DNA from: Vibrio sp. SCSIO 43137
Lineage (GTDB): Bacteria > Pseudomonadota > Gammaproteobacteria > Enterobacterales > Vibrionaceae
Direction of reading: 5' to 3'
Length of the DNA stretch: 64,000 nt
NCBI RefSeq assembly: GCF_028201475.1
Contig: NZ_CP116383.1
Coordinates: 1,922,001 to 1,986,000, forward strand
Shown here: positions 57,310 through 64,000 of the stretch, piece after piece
How the letters are laid out: each line of letters starts with the position of its first letter
Numbering within the stretch: the stretch's first letter is position 1
Made by a program: the position numbers and the translations under genes
Notes under the pieces: model-generated
What the model saw: the letters and a program-made list of their open reading frames with translations, nothing else
What the model was told of the DNA's origin: nothing
Databases searched by the model: none

Positions 57310-57906
57310 ATGAAAATGGATAAACCAGTACTCAAAGATTCACTACTATTATTTGAACGATTCGGCAAAGTAAAGTCGCGTTCAATGTTTGGCGGATTCG
57401 GGATTTTTGTCGATGAAACCATGTTCGCTCTTGTTGTAAATAACTCTCTCCACATAAGAGCTCATAAAGCTTCCGCTGAAAAGTATAAGGCAGCAGGATA
57501 CACACCTTACGTTTATAAAAAGCGTGGTTTTCCCGTTGTCACTAAGTATTTTGCTCTGCCAGATGAAATATGGAACAACACAGATCAGATACTCTCTATT
57601 GCCACTGAAGCTCTGGAGTATGCGAAGAGTGAAAAAGCCACTCACGCGGAAGAAAAGCCAAGCAGGCTAAAAGATCTACCTAATCTGCGCCTTGGCACTG
57701 AACGCATGCTGAAGAAAGCCGGTATTGCATCCGTCTCCGACCTGAAACAAGTAGGTGCCGTTGGTGCTTATAAAGCGATACAGAAAAGTCACCCCGACAC
57801 CGTTAATTTAGAACTTTTGTGGGCTCTTGAAGGCGCCCTTAAAGGGACACACTGGTCTGTAATCACCCAAGAGAGACGAGCAGAACTTATGCAGGCTCTC
57901 AATTAA
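57310..57906 (+). CDS. tfoY: TfoY, Sxy/TfoX-family regulator
   Basis: A 198-residue protein with an N-terminal TfoX domain ([23 protein letters not shown], residues about 17-40) and a C-terminal TfoX domain ([32 protein letters not shown]). Position after purR and under a c-di-GMP riboswitch identifies TfoY rather than the competence regulator TfoX. In V. cholerae, TfoY raises motility and type VI secretion at low c-di-GMP. ATG 57316 is an alternative start. Confidence 0.92.
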   Translation: MKMDKPVLKDSLLLFERFGKVKSRSMFGGFGIFVDETMFALVVNNSLHIRAHKASAEKYKAAGYTPYVYKKRGFPVVTKYFALPDEIWNNTDQILSIATEALEYAKSEKATHAEEKPSRLKDLPNLRLGTERMLKKAGIASVSDLKQVGAVGAYKAIQKSHPDTVNLELLWALEGALKGTHWSVITQERRAELMQALN

Positions 57907-57930
57907 TTGACCTGCAAGCCAGCTAATGCA

Positions 57931-57960
57931 AAGCCGCTAACTCTGTTTAGCGGCTTTTTT
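57931..57960 (+). terminator. Terminator after tfoY
   Basis: AAGCCGCTAA and TTAGCGGCTT form a 10-bp stem with a 6-base loop, followed by TTTT. Confidence 0.9.
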
Positions 57961-58092
57961 GTTCTGTTCAGATTAAGGTTTAAACGAAATAGAAATAATC
58001 TCTGCTTTCATAGGCCATAATTAAAATATTATGAAAGTTTTCTCGGGCTATCCCTGTCATAGTAGTTAACGCAAATTTTATGGAAACGAATA

Positions 58093-58770
58093 ATGAACAA
58101 GAAACTAATTATCGGACTTTTTTTAGTTGCTCTTATTGTGTTGCTGGCTACTCAGTTTGGTCAGTATCTGACTCTGGAAAACGCCAAAGCTCAACAAGCG
58201 TTGTTAGCGGACTATATTGAGAATAACTTTGTTATTGCTTCTCTTATCTACTTCTTCGCTTATATTTTGATTACCGCGTTTTCCATTCCGGGTGCGGCCG
58301 TTGTAACTTTGCTCGGCGCAGCTCTGTTTGGTTTTGTCACTAGCTTGATTCTGGTCTCATTTGCCAGCAGCATAGGGGCGACACTTGCCTTTCTCAGCAG
58401 CCGCTACCTGCTTCGTGACTGGGTACAGTCTAAGTTTGGCAGCAAACTGCAGACCATTAATGAAGGCGTGGAAAAAGACGGTCCGTTTTATCTGTTTTCA
58501 TTAAGACTTATCCCTGTATTCCCGTTTTTCCTGATTAACCTACTAATGGGGCTGACGCCAATCTCCACTGCCCGTTACTATCTGGTTAGCCAGTTAGGCA
58601 TGCTGCCGGGCACCATTGTGTTCCTGAATGCGGGTACTCAGTTAGCCAATATCGACAGCTTGTCTGGTATTGTCTCTCCGGGTGTACTGGCATCATTTGT
58701 TCTGCTAGGCCTGTTCCCTGTTATCGCAAAATGGATTATGAAAAAGGTTCGTCCTGTTAACCACGCCTGA
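58093..58770 (+). CDS. TVP38/TMEM64-family membrane protein
   Basis: A 225-residue inner-membrane protein of the VTT/SNARE-associated domain group (E. coli YdjX/YdjZ type) with about five to six helices. AFSIPGAAVVTLLGAALFG and the helix-turn RLIPVFPFFLINLLMGLTPISTARY are typical. Related proteins act as lipid scramblases, but this has not been shown for the bacterial TVP38 group. Its start is well separated from the tfoY terminator. Confidence 0.85.
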   Translation: MNKKLIIGLFLVALIVLLATQFGQYLTLENAKAQQALLADYIENNFVIASLIYFFAYILITAFSIPGAAVVTLLGAALFGFVTSLILVSFASSIGATLAFLSSRYLLRDWVQSKFGSKLQTINEGVEKDGPFYLFSLRLIPVFPFFLINLLMGLTPISTARYYLVSQLGMLPGTIVFLNAGTQLANIDSLSGIVSPGVLASFVLLGLFPVIAKWIMKKVRPVNHA

Positions 58771-58815
58771 TAGCTAACGGCGTAGCAGGCCTCACAAAGG
58801 AGAATTCTGACGTAA

Positions 58816-59127
58816 ATGAATATCTATAGTGCAGCCAACCCTACCGAAGCTCACATACTCTGTGAGCTTCTTAAACAGCATAAAATTAAGGCAGAAGTGC
58901 GTGGTGAAGGTATTTTCAGCCTCAGGGGGGAGCTACCAATGACAGAGGAGAGCGATCCTTATGTCTGGTTGCTTAATCCCCGTCAGCAGAGTGAAGCGAA
59001 GCGGATAGTAGAAGAGTTTAAACATCATCAGCACAACGCCCCTGAATGGCGGTGCAGTCATTGTAATGAGACAAATGAAGGCCAGTTTGCTATCTGCTGG
59101 CAGTGTGGAGAATCAGCGCCGGATTAG
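58816..59127 (+). CDS. DUF2007 protein with C-terminal zinc ribbon
   Basis: A 103-residue protein. The first ~70 residues fit DUF2007 (MNIYSAANPTEAHILCELLKQHKIKAEV), and the end is a four-cysteine zinc ribbon: CSHC, 13 residues, CWQC. DUF2007 proteins are called putative signal-transducing proteins without a known role. The nearest GGAG is unusually far (about 16 bases) from the ATG. The last 4 bp overlap the convergent hydrolase gene. Confidence 0.82.
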   Translation: MNIYSAANPTEAHILCELLKQHKIKAEVRGEGIFSLRGELPMTEESDPYVWLLNPRQQSEAKRIVEEFKHHQHNAPEWRCSHCNETNEGQFAICWQCGESAPD

Positions 59128-59930
59128 GCGCTGATTTTGATTTGCCGGCGGATAAAGTCTATCGATTTCTCATTAAACTCATCCGACTTTTCTACGTTAC
59201 ATACATGACCGCAATCGGCGATCTCATGCAGTGTACTTTGCCGGTGCAGAGCAACCATCTCCTTTACCGGACGGATAAACATATAGTCTTTATCACCCAT
59301 CAAATACAGCGTAGGTATCGGCATCTCCTTTTCGCGGAAATAACGCATCATGGGGTTTACGTCCGAGGCAAGAATAAACCAGCGCTTAAACTCTTTTTGA
59401 CACAGTTTCTTTGCTTCCCTGACAAACAAGTGACGGGACTCTTTCTGATTCTTCTGCGGCATAACGATATAAGCGAACAACCTATAGAGCCACATATAGG
59501 GAACGATATGCTTACAGAAATAGCCGAGCCTGACCAGTATCTGAGAGCGGATATCCAAACGGGTTATGGCGCCGCCTAGCACCATAGTCGCTACTCTTTT
59601 ATCTGCAATCTCAGCCAGATTGCGCACGATAATGGTGCCCAGTGACATACCGACAAAGTGAGCCGACTGGATTTTCAGGTGATCCAGAACCTTAAGAATG
59701 TCCAGGGTGACATCTTTGAAGGTGTAGCGGTTGACCATAAGGTCTTTAAAAAGGTTATTAGAACGACCATGGCCACGAAGATCGATAAGTAACAGATTAA
59801 AGTGCTGTTTGTACGCTTTAATCTGTTTAAACCAGATGGAGGAGCTTCCACCGGCACCATGTACGAACACCACCCACTCTTTACTGGTTGGATGCTCAAA
59901 GGTTTTATGGAAAAGTAACGATTGCGACAT
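59124..59930 (-). CDS. Alpha/beta hydrolase
   Basis: A 268-residue alpha/beta hydrolase. The oxyanion-hole motif VHGAGGSSSIWFK (about residues 23-35), nucleophile Ser in FVGMSLGTII (about 95-100), and the C-terminal YLMGDKDYMFI and DCGHVCNV with catalytic Asp and His are seen. Substrate unknown; the group includes esterases, lipases and haloperoxidase-like enzymes. Confidence 0.85.
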   Translation of the reverse strand: MSQSLLFHKTFEHPTSKEWVVFVHGAGGSSSIWFKQIKAYKQHFNLLLIDLRGHGRSNNLFKDLMVNRYTFKDVTLDILKVLDHLKIQSAHFVGMSLGTIIVRNLAEIADKRVATMVLGGAITRLDIRSQILVRLGYFCKHIVPYMWLYRLFAYIVMPQKNQKESRHLFVREAKKLCQKEFKRWFILASDVNPMMRYFREKEMPIPTLYLMGDKDYMFIRPVKEMVALHRQSTLHEIADCGHVCNVEKSDEFNEKSIDFIRRQIKISA

Positions 59931-60005
59931 AGTCTCTTGTTTTTCGATCTCTGGTTCCGGAAAAACAGCTTATCATAGCCGTTAGTTTCATTTCTATTAT
60001 CTATG

Positions 60006-60270
60006 TATACCCAAGTGACTTCAAGATACAGGATTCAGAGCTGCATCAAGATGTTCAGTTCAAGGAAGATAACTGTAGGAATGGCACTCCCTTTCAAAGT
60101 TATCTGACACAGAAATGGGCATCTTGATGCGCTCCCGAAGGGCGAGTTATATTGGCTCCTGCTCTATGTTACTGATTCTCACCGTAGAATGACTATGGCT
60201 TCAAATCAGTGCCTTGATCAGAAGCCAATATATTCTCGCTGAAAAAGCATCTTGAGGTTACTTGGGTATA
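60006..60270. repeat. 265-bp intergenic element with 22-bp terminal inverted repeats
   Basis: The left end (60006-60027, starting TATACCCAAGT) and the reverse complement of the right end (60249-60270) agree at 20 of 22 positions. Inside are further repeats of AAGATG/CATCTT motifs. There is no open frame of note. The right end recurs before sapA (28912-28953, 38 of 42). It resembles non-autonomous dispersed elements of Vibrio; the copy number in the genome cannot be seen here. Confidence 0.7.
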
Positions 60271-60319
60271 AGGTGCTTTAACCAGAACAAAAAAGAATAT
60301 ATAAGCACGGCTTAAGAAA

Positions 60320-60349
60320 AGCGCTCTGGTCAGTAAAAACCAGAGCGCT
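60320..60349 (-). terminator. glgCA terminator
   Basis: An 11-bp perfect stem (60320-60330 with 60339-60349) followed on the minus strand by TTTTCTT, just past the glgA stop. Confidence 0.85.
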
Positions 60350-60373
60350 ATATTTAAGTCAGTTATTTGTTCT

Positions 60374-61819
60374 TTATTGGTTTATCGCTGCCTGATACAT
60401 CTCTACATAGGAGAAAGCTGAGCGTTCCCAGCTAAAGTCCTGCTTCATGGCTCTTAACTGTACCTGCTGCATTTTCTCAGGGCTCTGAAGATAGAAAATT
60501 AACGCACGCTGCATAGTAATAAGCAGATCTTTTGCGTCAGGATAGTGGAAACCAAACCCCGTGGCACTTTCCGGATGGTTATCATAATCAAGAACCGTAT
60601 CTTTCAGTCCACCTACCTCACGCACAACAGGCAGTGTTCCGTAAGCCATACTGTATATCTGATTCAGACCACAAGCTTCAAACTCAGAAGGCATCAGGAA
60701 GAAATCAGCACCAGCCTCAACAAGATGAGCCAGCCTGTTACTGTATGCTTCGATAAAAGCGAACTTATCCCGGTTACGCTGGCTGATTTCCCGTAACTGC
60801 TGAGCGATATTAGGATCGCCGGTACCGACAATCACCACCTGAACATCATTGCTGAGGAACTTCTCCAGGATAGGAAGAATATAATCAAACCCTTTCTGAT
60901 GAGTCAGACGGCAAACCATACCAAACATAGGCTTATTACTCACCGGCAACTCAGTTTCTGCTTGCAACTCTTGCTTTGCTGCCAGCTTACCTGCCAGCAT
61001 GCTCTGCTGTTCCGCTTTATAGTTTAGCGGCAGGAACTCATCGTTCTCTGGATTCCATTCGCTGTAATCGCAGCCATTGAGGATACCGCACAGGTCATCA
61101 GCACGGCGGCCGAAGTCATCGACCAGACCATGGGAGCCCAGCGGCGTCAGTAGTTCCTGAGCGTAGTTAGGGCTTACCGCATTGATTTTATCCGCATAGG
61201 CCAGCCCCGCACGTAACATACCAACGTGGGAATGACTGTATCTCAGATGTTCCATACCTGCTGATTTTAGCTCAGGAATTATCCCCAGTTCATCATAGGA
61301 GTATATTCCCTGAAAAATGGCATTGTGAACCGTCAGAACGCTTTTCACCTGATTGAAGCGTTTATCATAGCGGTAACGGGTTTTAAGCAGAAACGGAACC
61401 AATCCTGTGTGCCAGTCATTGGCGTGAATAATATCGGGGTCAATCCCCAGTTTGGCAATACAGTCCAGTGAAGCGGAGGAGAAAAAGGAGAATCGCTCTC
61501 CGTTGTCAGCATAGGCGACATTATTCTCAGCATAAAGTTGGTCGCGGGCAAAATACTTAGGACAATCAATGGCATATACCGGAACACCGTCAAGCTCAAG
61601 CTTTTTGACCTTGTAACCAATATGCGGCCAGAAATCCAGCTCCGTAGAAAGCAGGGTTTCTGCCTGCTCTATCCCCGGTAACGTACTGTAACCCGGGATA
61701 ACAATCGATACATCATGCCCTATATTCTGCAAGGCCTTAGGCAGGGCTTTTGCCACATCAGCCAATCCACCACTTTTAACCAGGCCCTGCGCTTCTGATA
61801 CTACAAACCAAATTTTCAT
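60374..61819 (-). CDS. glgA: Glycogen synthase
   Basis: A 481-residue GT5 glycosyltransferase that extends glycogen with ADP-glucose. VVSEAQGLVKSGGLADVAKALPKAL near the N-terminus is the ADP-glucose-binding motif in a KSGGL form (KTGGL is more usual), and the C-terminal half has GTGDPN and SEFEACGLNQIYSMAYGTLPVV. The ATG at 61819 is chosen: it has GGAAC before it and the protein then begins MKIWFVVSEA. The frame is open 7 codons upstream. It follows glgC by 10 bp. Confidence 0.96.
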   Translation of the reverse strand: MKIWFVVSEAQGLVKSGGLADVAKALPKALQNIGHDVSIVIPGYSTLPGIEQAETLLSTELDFWPHIGYKVKKLELDGVPVYAIDCPKYFARDQLYAENNVAYADNGERFSFFSSASLDCIAKLGIDPDIIHANDWHTGLVPFLLKTRYRYDKRFNQVKSVLTVHNAIFQGIYSYDELGIIPELKSAGMEHLRYSHSHVGMLRAGLAYADKINAVSPNYAQELLTPLGSHGLVDDFGRRADDLCGILNGCDYSEWNPENDEFLPLNYKAEQQSMLAGKLAAKQELQAETELPVSNKPMFGMVCRLTHQKGFDYILPILEKFLSNDVQVVIVGTGDPNIAQQLREISQRNRDKFAFIEAYSNRLAHLVEAGADFFLMPSEFEACGLNQIYSMAYGTLPVVREVGGLKDTVLDYDNHPESATGFGFHYPDAKDLLITMQRALIFYLQSPEKMQQVQLRAMKQDFSWERSAFSYVEMYQAAINQ

Positions 61820-61829
61820 TTGTTCCATT

Positions 61830-63047
61830 CTAGAACCCAACTCTTGTTCCTTTTGCTATTACAACAATTCCCTCAGGTGACACACTAAACCTTTTGGCAT
61901 CAAGTTCAGCATCTTCACCAATAACCGTGCCGGGTGCAATCTCTACATGCTTGTCGATAATCGCTCTGCGGATACTGGAACCCGCCCCGACTTTTACATC
62001 CCCGAGAAGAATGGATTCACTGATGCGTGAACCGGCAGCAATATTACTTCGATAACCCAGAACAGATTTATACACGGCTGAGCCCTGAATGTAACTGCCG
62101 CCGGAAATCAGACTGTCAGTAATCTTGGTTTCATGACTGTCCATATCCACAAACGTCGCCGGAGGTAACGGTGGAAAATAGGTATGTAACGGCCATTTAC
62201 GGTTATAAAGAGAAAACTCAGGATCCGATTCTAACAAATCCATATGAGCAGACCAGTAAGAATCTATCGTACCGACATCTCGCCAATATGTCGCTTCTTT
62301 TTCGCCGGAGATTTTGTTTGTTGAAAAATCGTAAACATAGACGCCACCTTCACTAAACATCTTAGGAATGATGTCTTTACCAAAGTCGTGACTGGAAGAC
62401 TTGTCTGCCGCATCCCGCCGCAGCTCTTCACACAAAGGTTCACGATCAAAAATATAGTTACCCATAGAAACCAGAGCCAGATCAGGATGACCCGGAATCG
62501 CTTTAGGCTTCTCCGGCTTCTCTTCAAAGCCTATCATTTTGCCGTTTTCATCTACCTGTATCACGCCAAAAGATGACGCTTCTGACAAAGGCATACGAAT
62601 GGCTGACACCGTTAATCTGGCATCTACATTACGGTGGAAATCCAGCATCTGACGTATATCCATTTTGTAGATATGATCAGAGCCAAAAATACACACCTGT
62701 TCAGGGTCAGCTATCTCTATAAAGCTGATATTCTGATAGATTGCATCGGCCGTTCCCTCATACCAACGCTTACCGTCTCTCATCTGTGCCGGAACCGTAT
62801 CAATAAAGCGGTCTGTAATTCCCGACAGGTTCCAGCCCTTCTTCATATGCAGATAGAGTGACTGGGATTTAAACTGGGTCAACACGTAAATCCGCATCAA
62901 ATCAGCATTGACGAAATTGTTCAGCACAAAGTCAATCAGACGATAACTTCCGCCAAAAGGAACCGCCGGTTTTGTCCGGCTATTGGTTAATGGCAGTAAA
63001 CGGGAACCTTCACCACCTGCGAGAATCATACTTAATACACCAGCCAT
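61830..63047 (-). CDS. glgC: Glucose-1-phosphate adenylyltransferase
   Basis: A 405-residue nucleotidyltransferase forming ADP-glucose, the committed step of glycogen synthesis. MILAGGEGSRLLPLTNSRTKPAVPFGGSYRLIDF carries the nucleotide-binding loop; the C-terminal left-handed beta helix (SLISGGSYIQGS, SILLGDVKVGAGSSI) is the usual allosteric domain. In relatives it is activated by fructose 1,6-bisphosphate and inhibited by AMP. First of the glgCA operon; glgB, glgX and glgP are not nearby. Confidence 0.97.
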   Translation of the reverse strand: MAGVLSMILAGGEGSRLLPLTNSRTKPAVPFGGSYRLIDFVLNNFVNADLMRIYVLTQFKSQSLYLHMKKGWNLSGITDRFIDTVPAQMRDGKRWYEGTADAIYQNISFIEIADPEQVCIFGSDHIYKMDIRQMLDFHRNVDARLTVSAIRMPLSEASSFGVIQVDENGKMIGFEEKPEKPKAIPGHPDLALVSMGNYIFDREPLCEELRRDAADKSSSHDFGKDIIPKMFSEGGVYVYDFSTNKISGEKEATYWRDVGTIDSYWSAHMDLLESDPEFSLYNRKWPLHTYFPPLPPATFVDMDSHETKITDSLISGGSYIQGSAVYKSVLGYRSNIAAGSRISESILLGDVKVGAGSSIRRAIIDKHVEIAPGTVIGEDAELDAKRFSVSPEGIVVIAKGTRVGF

Positions 63048-63199
63048 TAATAAGCCTCCATTCTTATATCTAGCTCTAACAATATCCGGTCATGTCACCA
63101 GACAACGAAAATTATACATTCCTTATATATAAATAGATAATAAATAAACAGCTAATAAAACTGGCAGGCATGACTCACCTTAAGCTTCATACAGTTGCG

Positions 63200-64000
63200 T
63201 TAACGACTCTCCTGCGAACGGTACTCCTGTTCCGTATCACTTAACATAATGGTTTTATTTCTGCCGGACGATTTTGCCCGGTACAGGGCTTTGTCTGCCC
63301 TATGCAGGGCGACGTCAAGTTTCTCCTGCGGTGTAACTATGGTTCCGCCCAGTGAAATACTTAACAGGAAAGAGACTGCCCCGTCAGCCGAAGTCAGCTC
63401 AATACGTCTTACACAGTTTCTCAGACGCTCTGCCAGCTGATAGAGCTGTTCCTGCTCTTTGGTATGGGTTAACACAAGAAACTCGTCTCCGCCCCAGCGA
63501 CAGGCACTGTCATAGTCTCTGATCACTTCACTAATTGAACGGGCAATCAGCTTTAACGCTTTGTCGCCCTGCTCATGCCCGAGAGAATCGTTTATCTTTT
63601 TAAAATGATCGATATCCAGCCATAACAGGCCAAACCCATGTTTATCCCTCTGGGCATGATTAAACTCCTCCCTGAGCTGTTTCTCCATTCCACGGCGGTT
63701 AAACAGTTCAGTTAGCGGATCGACACTGGCTAACCGTTCCAGCGCCTGAGTTCTTTCGGCAACCTTATGCTCCAGCTCCTGAGCCGAACTCTGTACACGC
63801 TTACTCATCAACTCAAAGTTCGACATTAACATGCCCATCTCATCATTGGGTTTGTAGGAAAAACTCACTTCAGCCTCAGAAGAGGGCTGCTTTGCTATCT
63901 GGCTGGTTTTCGACTCGAGGGCATTAATAGGGTTAATGACCCAACGCTGAATGGCAAGGGTTACCACTACTGCCAGCAGCAGTAAGGTAACGCCCAATAC
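63200..64000 (-). CDS. Diguanylate cyclase (HAMP-GGDEF), N-terminus cut by window edge
   Basis: The 3' part of a membrane sensor, 265 residues or more, open to the window edge. A membrane helix is followed by a HAMP domain (RWVINPINALESKTSQIAKQ) and a GGDEF domain. The active site reads GGDEF, and five residues before it is RDYD, an RxxD inhibitory site, so the enzyme should make c-di-GMP and be product-inhibited. The N-terminal sensor is missing from this window. Terminator not seen. Confidence 0.92.
   Translation of the reverse strand, partial: VLGVTLLLLAVVVTLAIQRWVINPINALESKTSQIAKQPSSEAEVSFSYKPNDEMGMLMSNFELMSKRVQSSAQELEHKVAERTQALERLASVDPLTELFNRRGMEKQLREEFNHAQRDKHGFGLLWLDIDHFKKINDSLGHEQGDKALKLIARSISEVIRDYDSACRWGGDEFLVLTHTKEQEQLYQLAERLRNCVRRIELTSADGAVSFLLSISLGGTIVTPQEKLDVALHRADKALYRAKSSGRNKTIMLSDTEQEYRSQESR

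Noticed and set aside
1..64000. tRNA, rRNA, CRISPR array, prophage or insertion sequence
   Set aside because: No transposase or integrase reading frame, no regularly spaced repeats and no tRNA-like cloverleaf sequence was seen.

Overview
The window is ordinary gamma-proteobacterial chromosome, very probably from Vibrio or a close relative in the Vibrionaceae. The signs are an unsplit trp operon with a fused trpCF and a Trp-rich leader, a mukF-mukE-mukB condensin operon beside cmoM and elyC, torECA plus a divergent torR/torD pair, and purR followed by a cyclic-di-GMP-I riboswitch in front of tfoY, the arrangement known from Vibrio cholerae. There is no phage, insertion sequence, CRISPR array, rRNA or tRNA. 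The exact species cannot be read from the sequence.

Layout. 1-2.3 kb (minus): rnm, yciO and the start of rluB. 2.3-9.3 kb (plus): trp promoter with TrpR operator, leader peptide and attenuator, trpEGD(CF)BA, terminator. 9.5-12.8 kb: a dicarboxylate/amino-acid symporter, yciB, yciA, yciI and a small lipoprotein resembling type II secretion pilotins. 12.9-17.1 kb: ynjBCD transporter with ynjF. 17.1-21.6 kb (minus): pepT, an rRNA-type methyltransferase, a pseudouridine synthase and a sodium-coupled amino-acid transporter. 22.1-24.9 kb: cardiolipin synthase and metC. 25-28.9 kb: PilZ protein, tag, pspABC and divergent pspF. 29-34.3 kb: sapABCDF. 34.3-36.5 kb: a solute-binding protein, a DUF2750 protein and ppaC. 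36.9-40.8 kb: torECA, including a 58-residue TorE. 41.2-45.6 kb: FetB-like permease, small proteins, an NAD-binding epimerase-like protein and a two-component pair. 45.8-54 kb: mukFEB, cmoM, elyC. 54-57.9 kb: torR, torD, purR, riboswitch, tfoY. 58-64 kb: a TVP38-type membrane protein, a DUF2007/zinc-ribbon protein, a hydrolase, a repeat element, glgCA and a truncated GGDEF protein.

How it works together. Two anaerobic-respiration blocks belong together: TorR and TorD, encoded about 14 kb away, should control and mature the TorECA trimethylamine-N-oxide respiratory chain, and TorR-box-like decamers lie before both torE and torD. Cyclic-di-GMP appears three times: a PilZ receptor, a riboswitch over tfoY, and a diguanylate cyclase with an intact inhibitory site. 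The psp, sap, cardiolipin synthase and muk genes are housekeeping envelope and chromosome functions.

No clearly new multi-gene system was found. The observations most worth checking are small: a 265-bp element with inverted ends and a 42-bp relative elsewhere in the window, an inverted pair of perfect DnaA boxes, operator-like palindromes before ynjB and the symporter, a TyrR-like box before the amino-acid transporter, and an unrecognised 65-residue protein with a structured leader.
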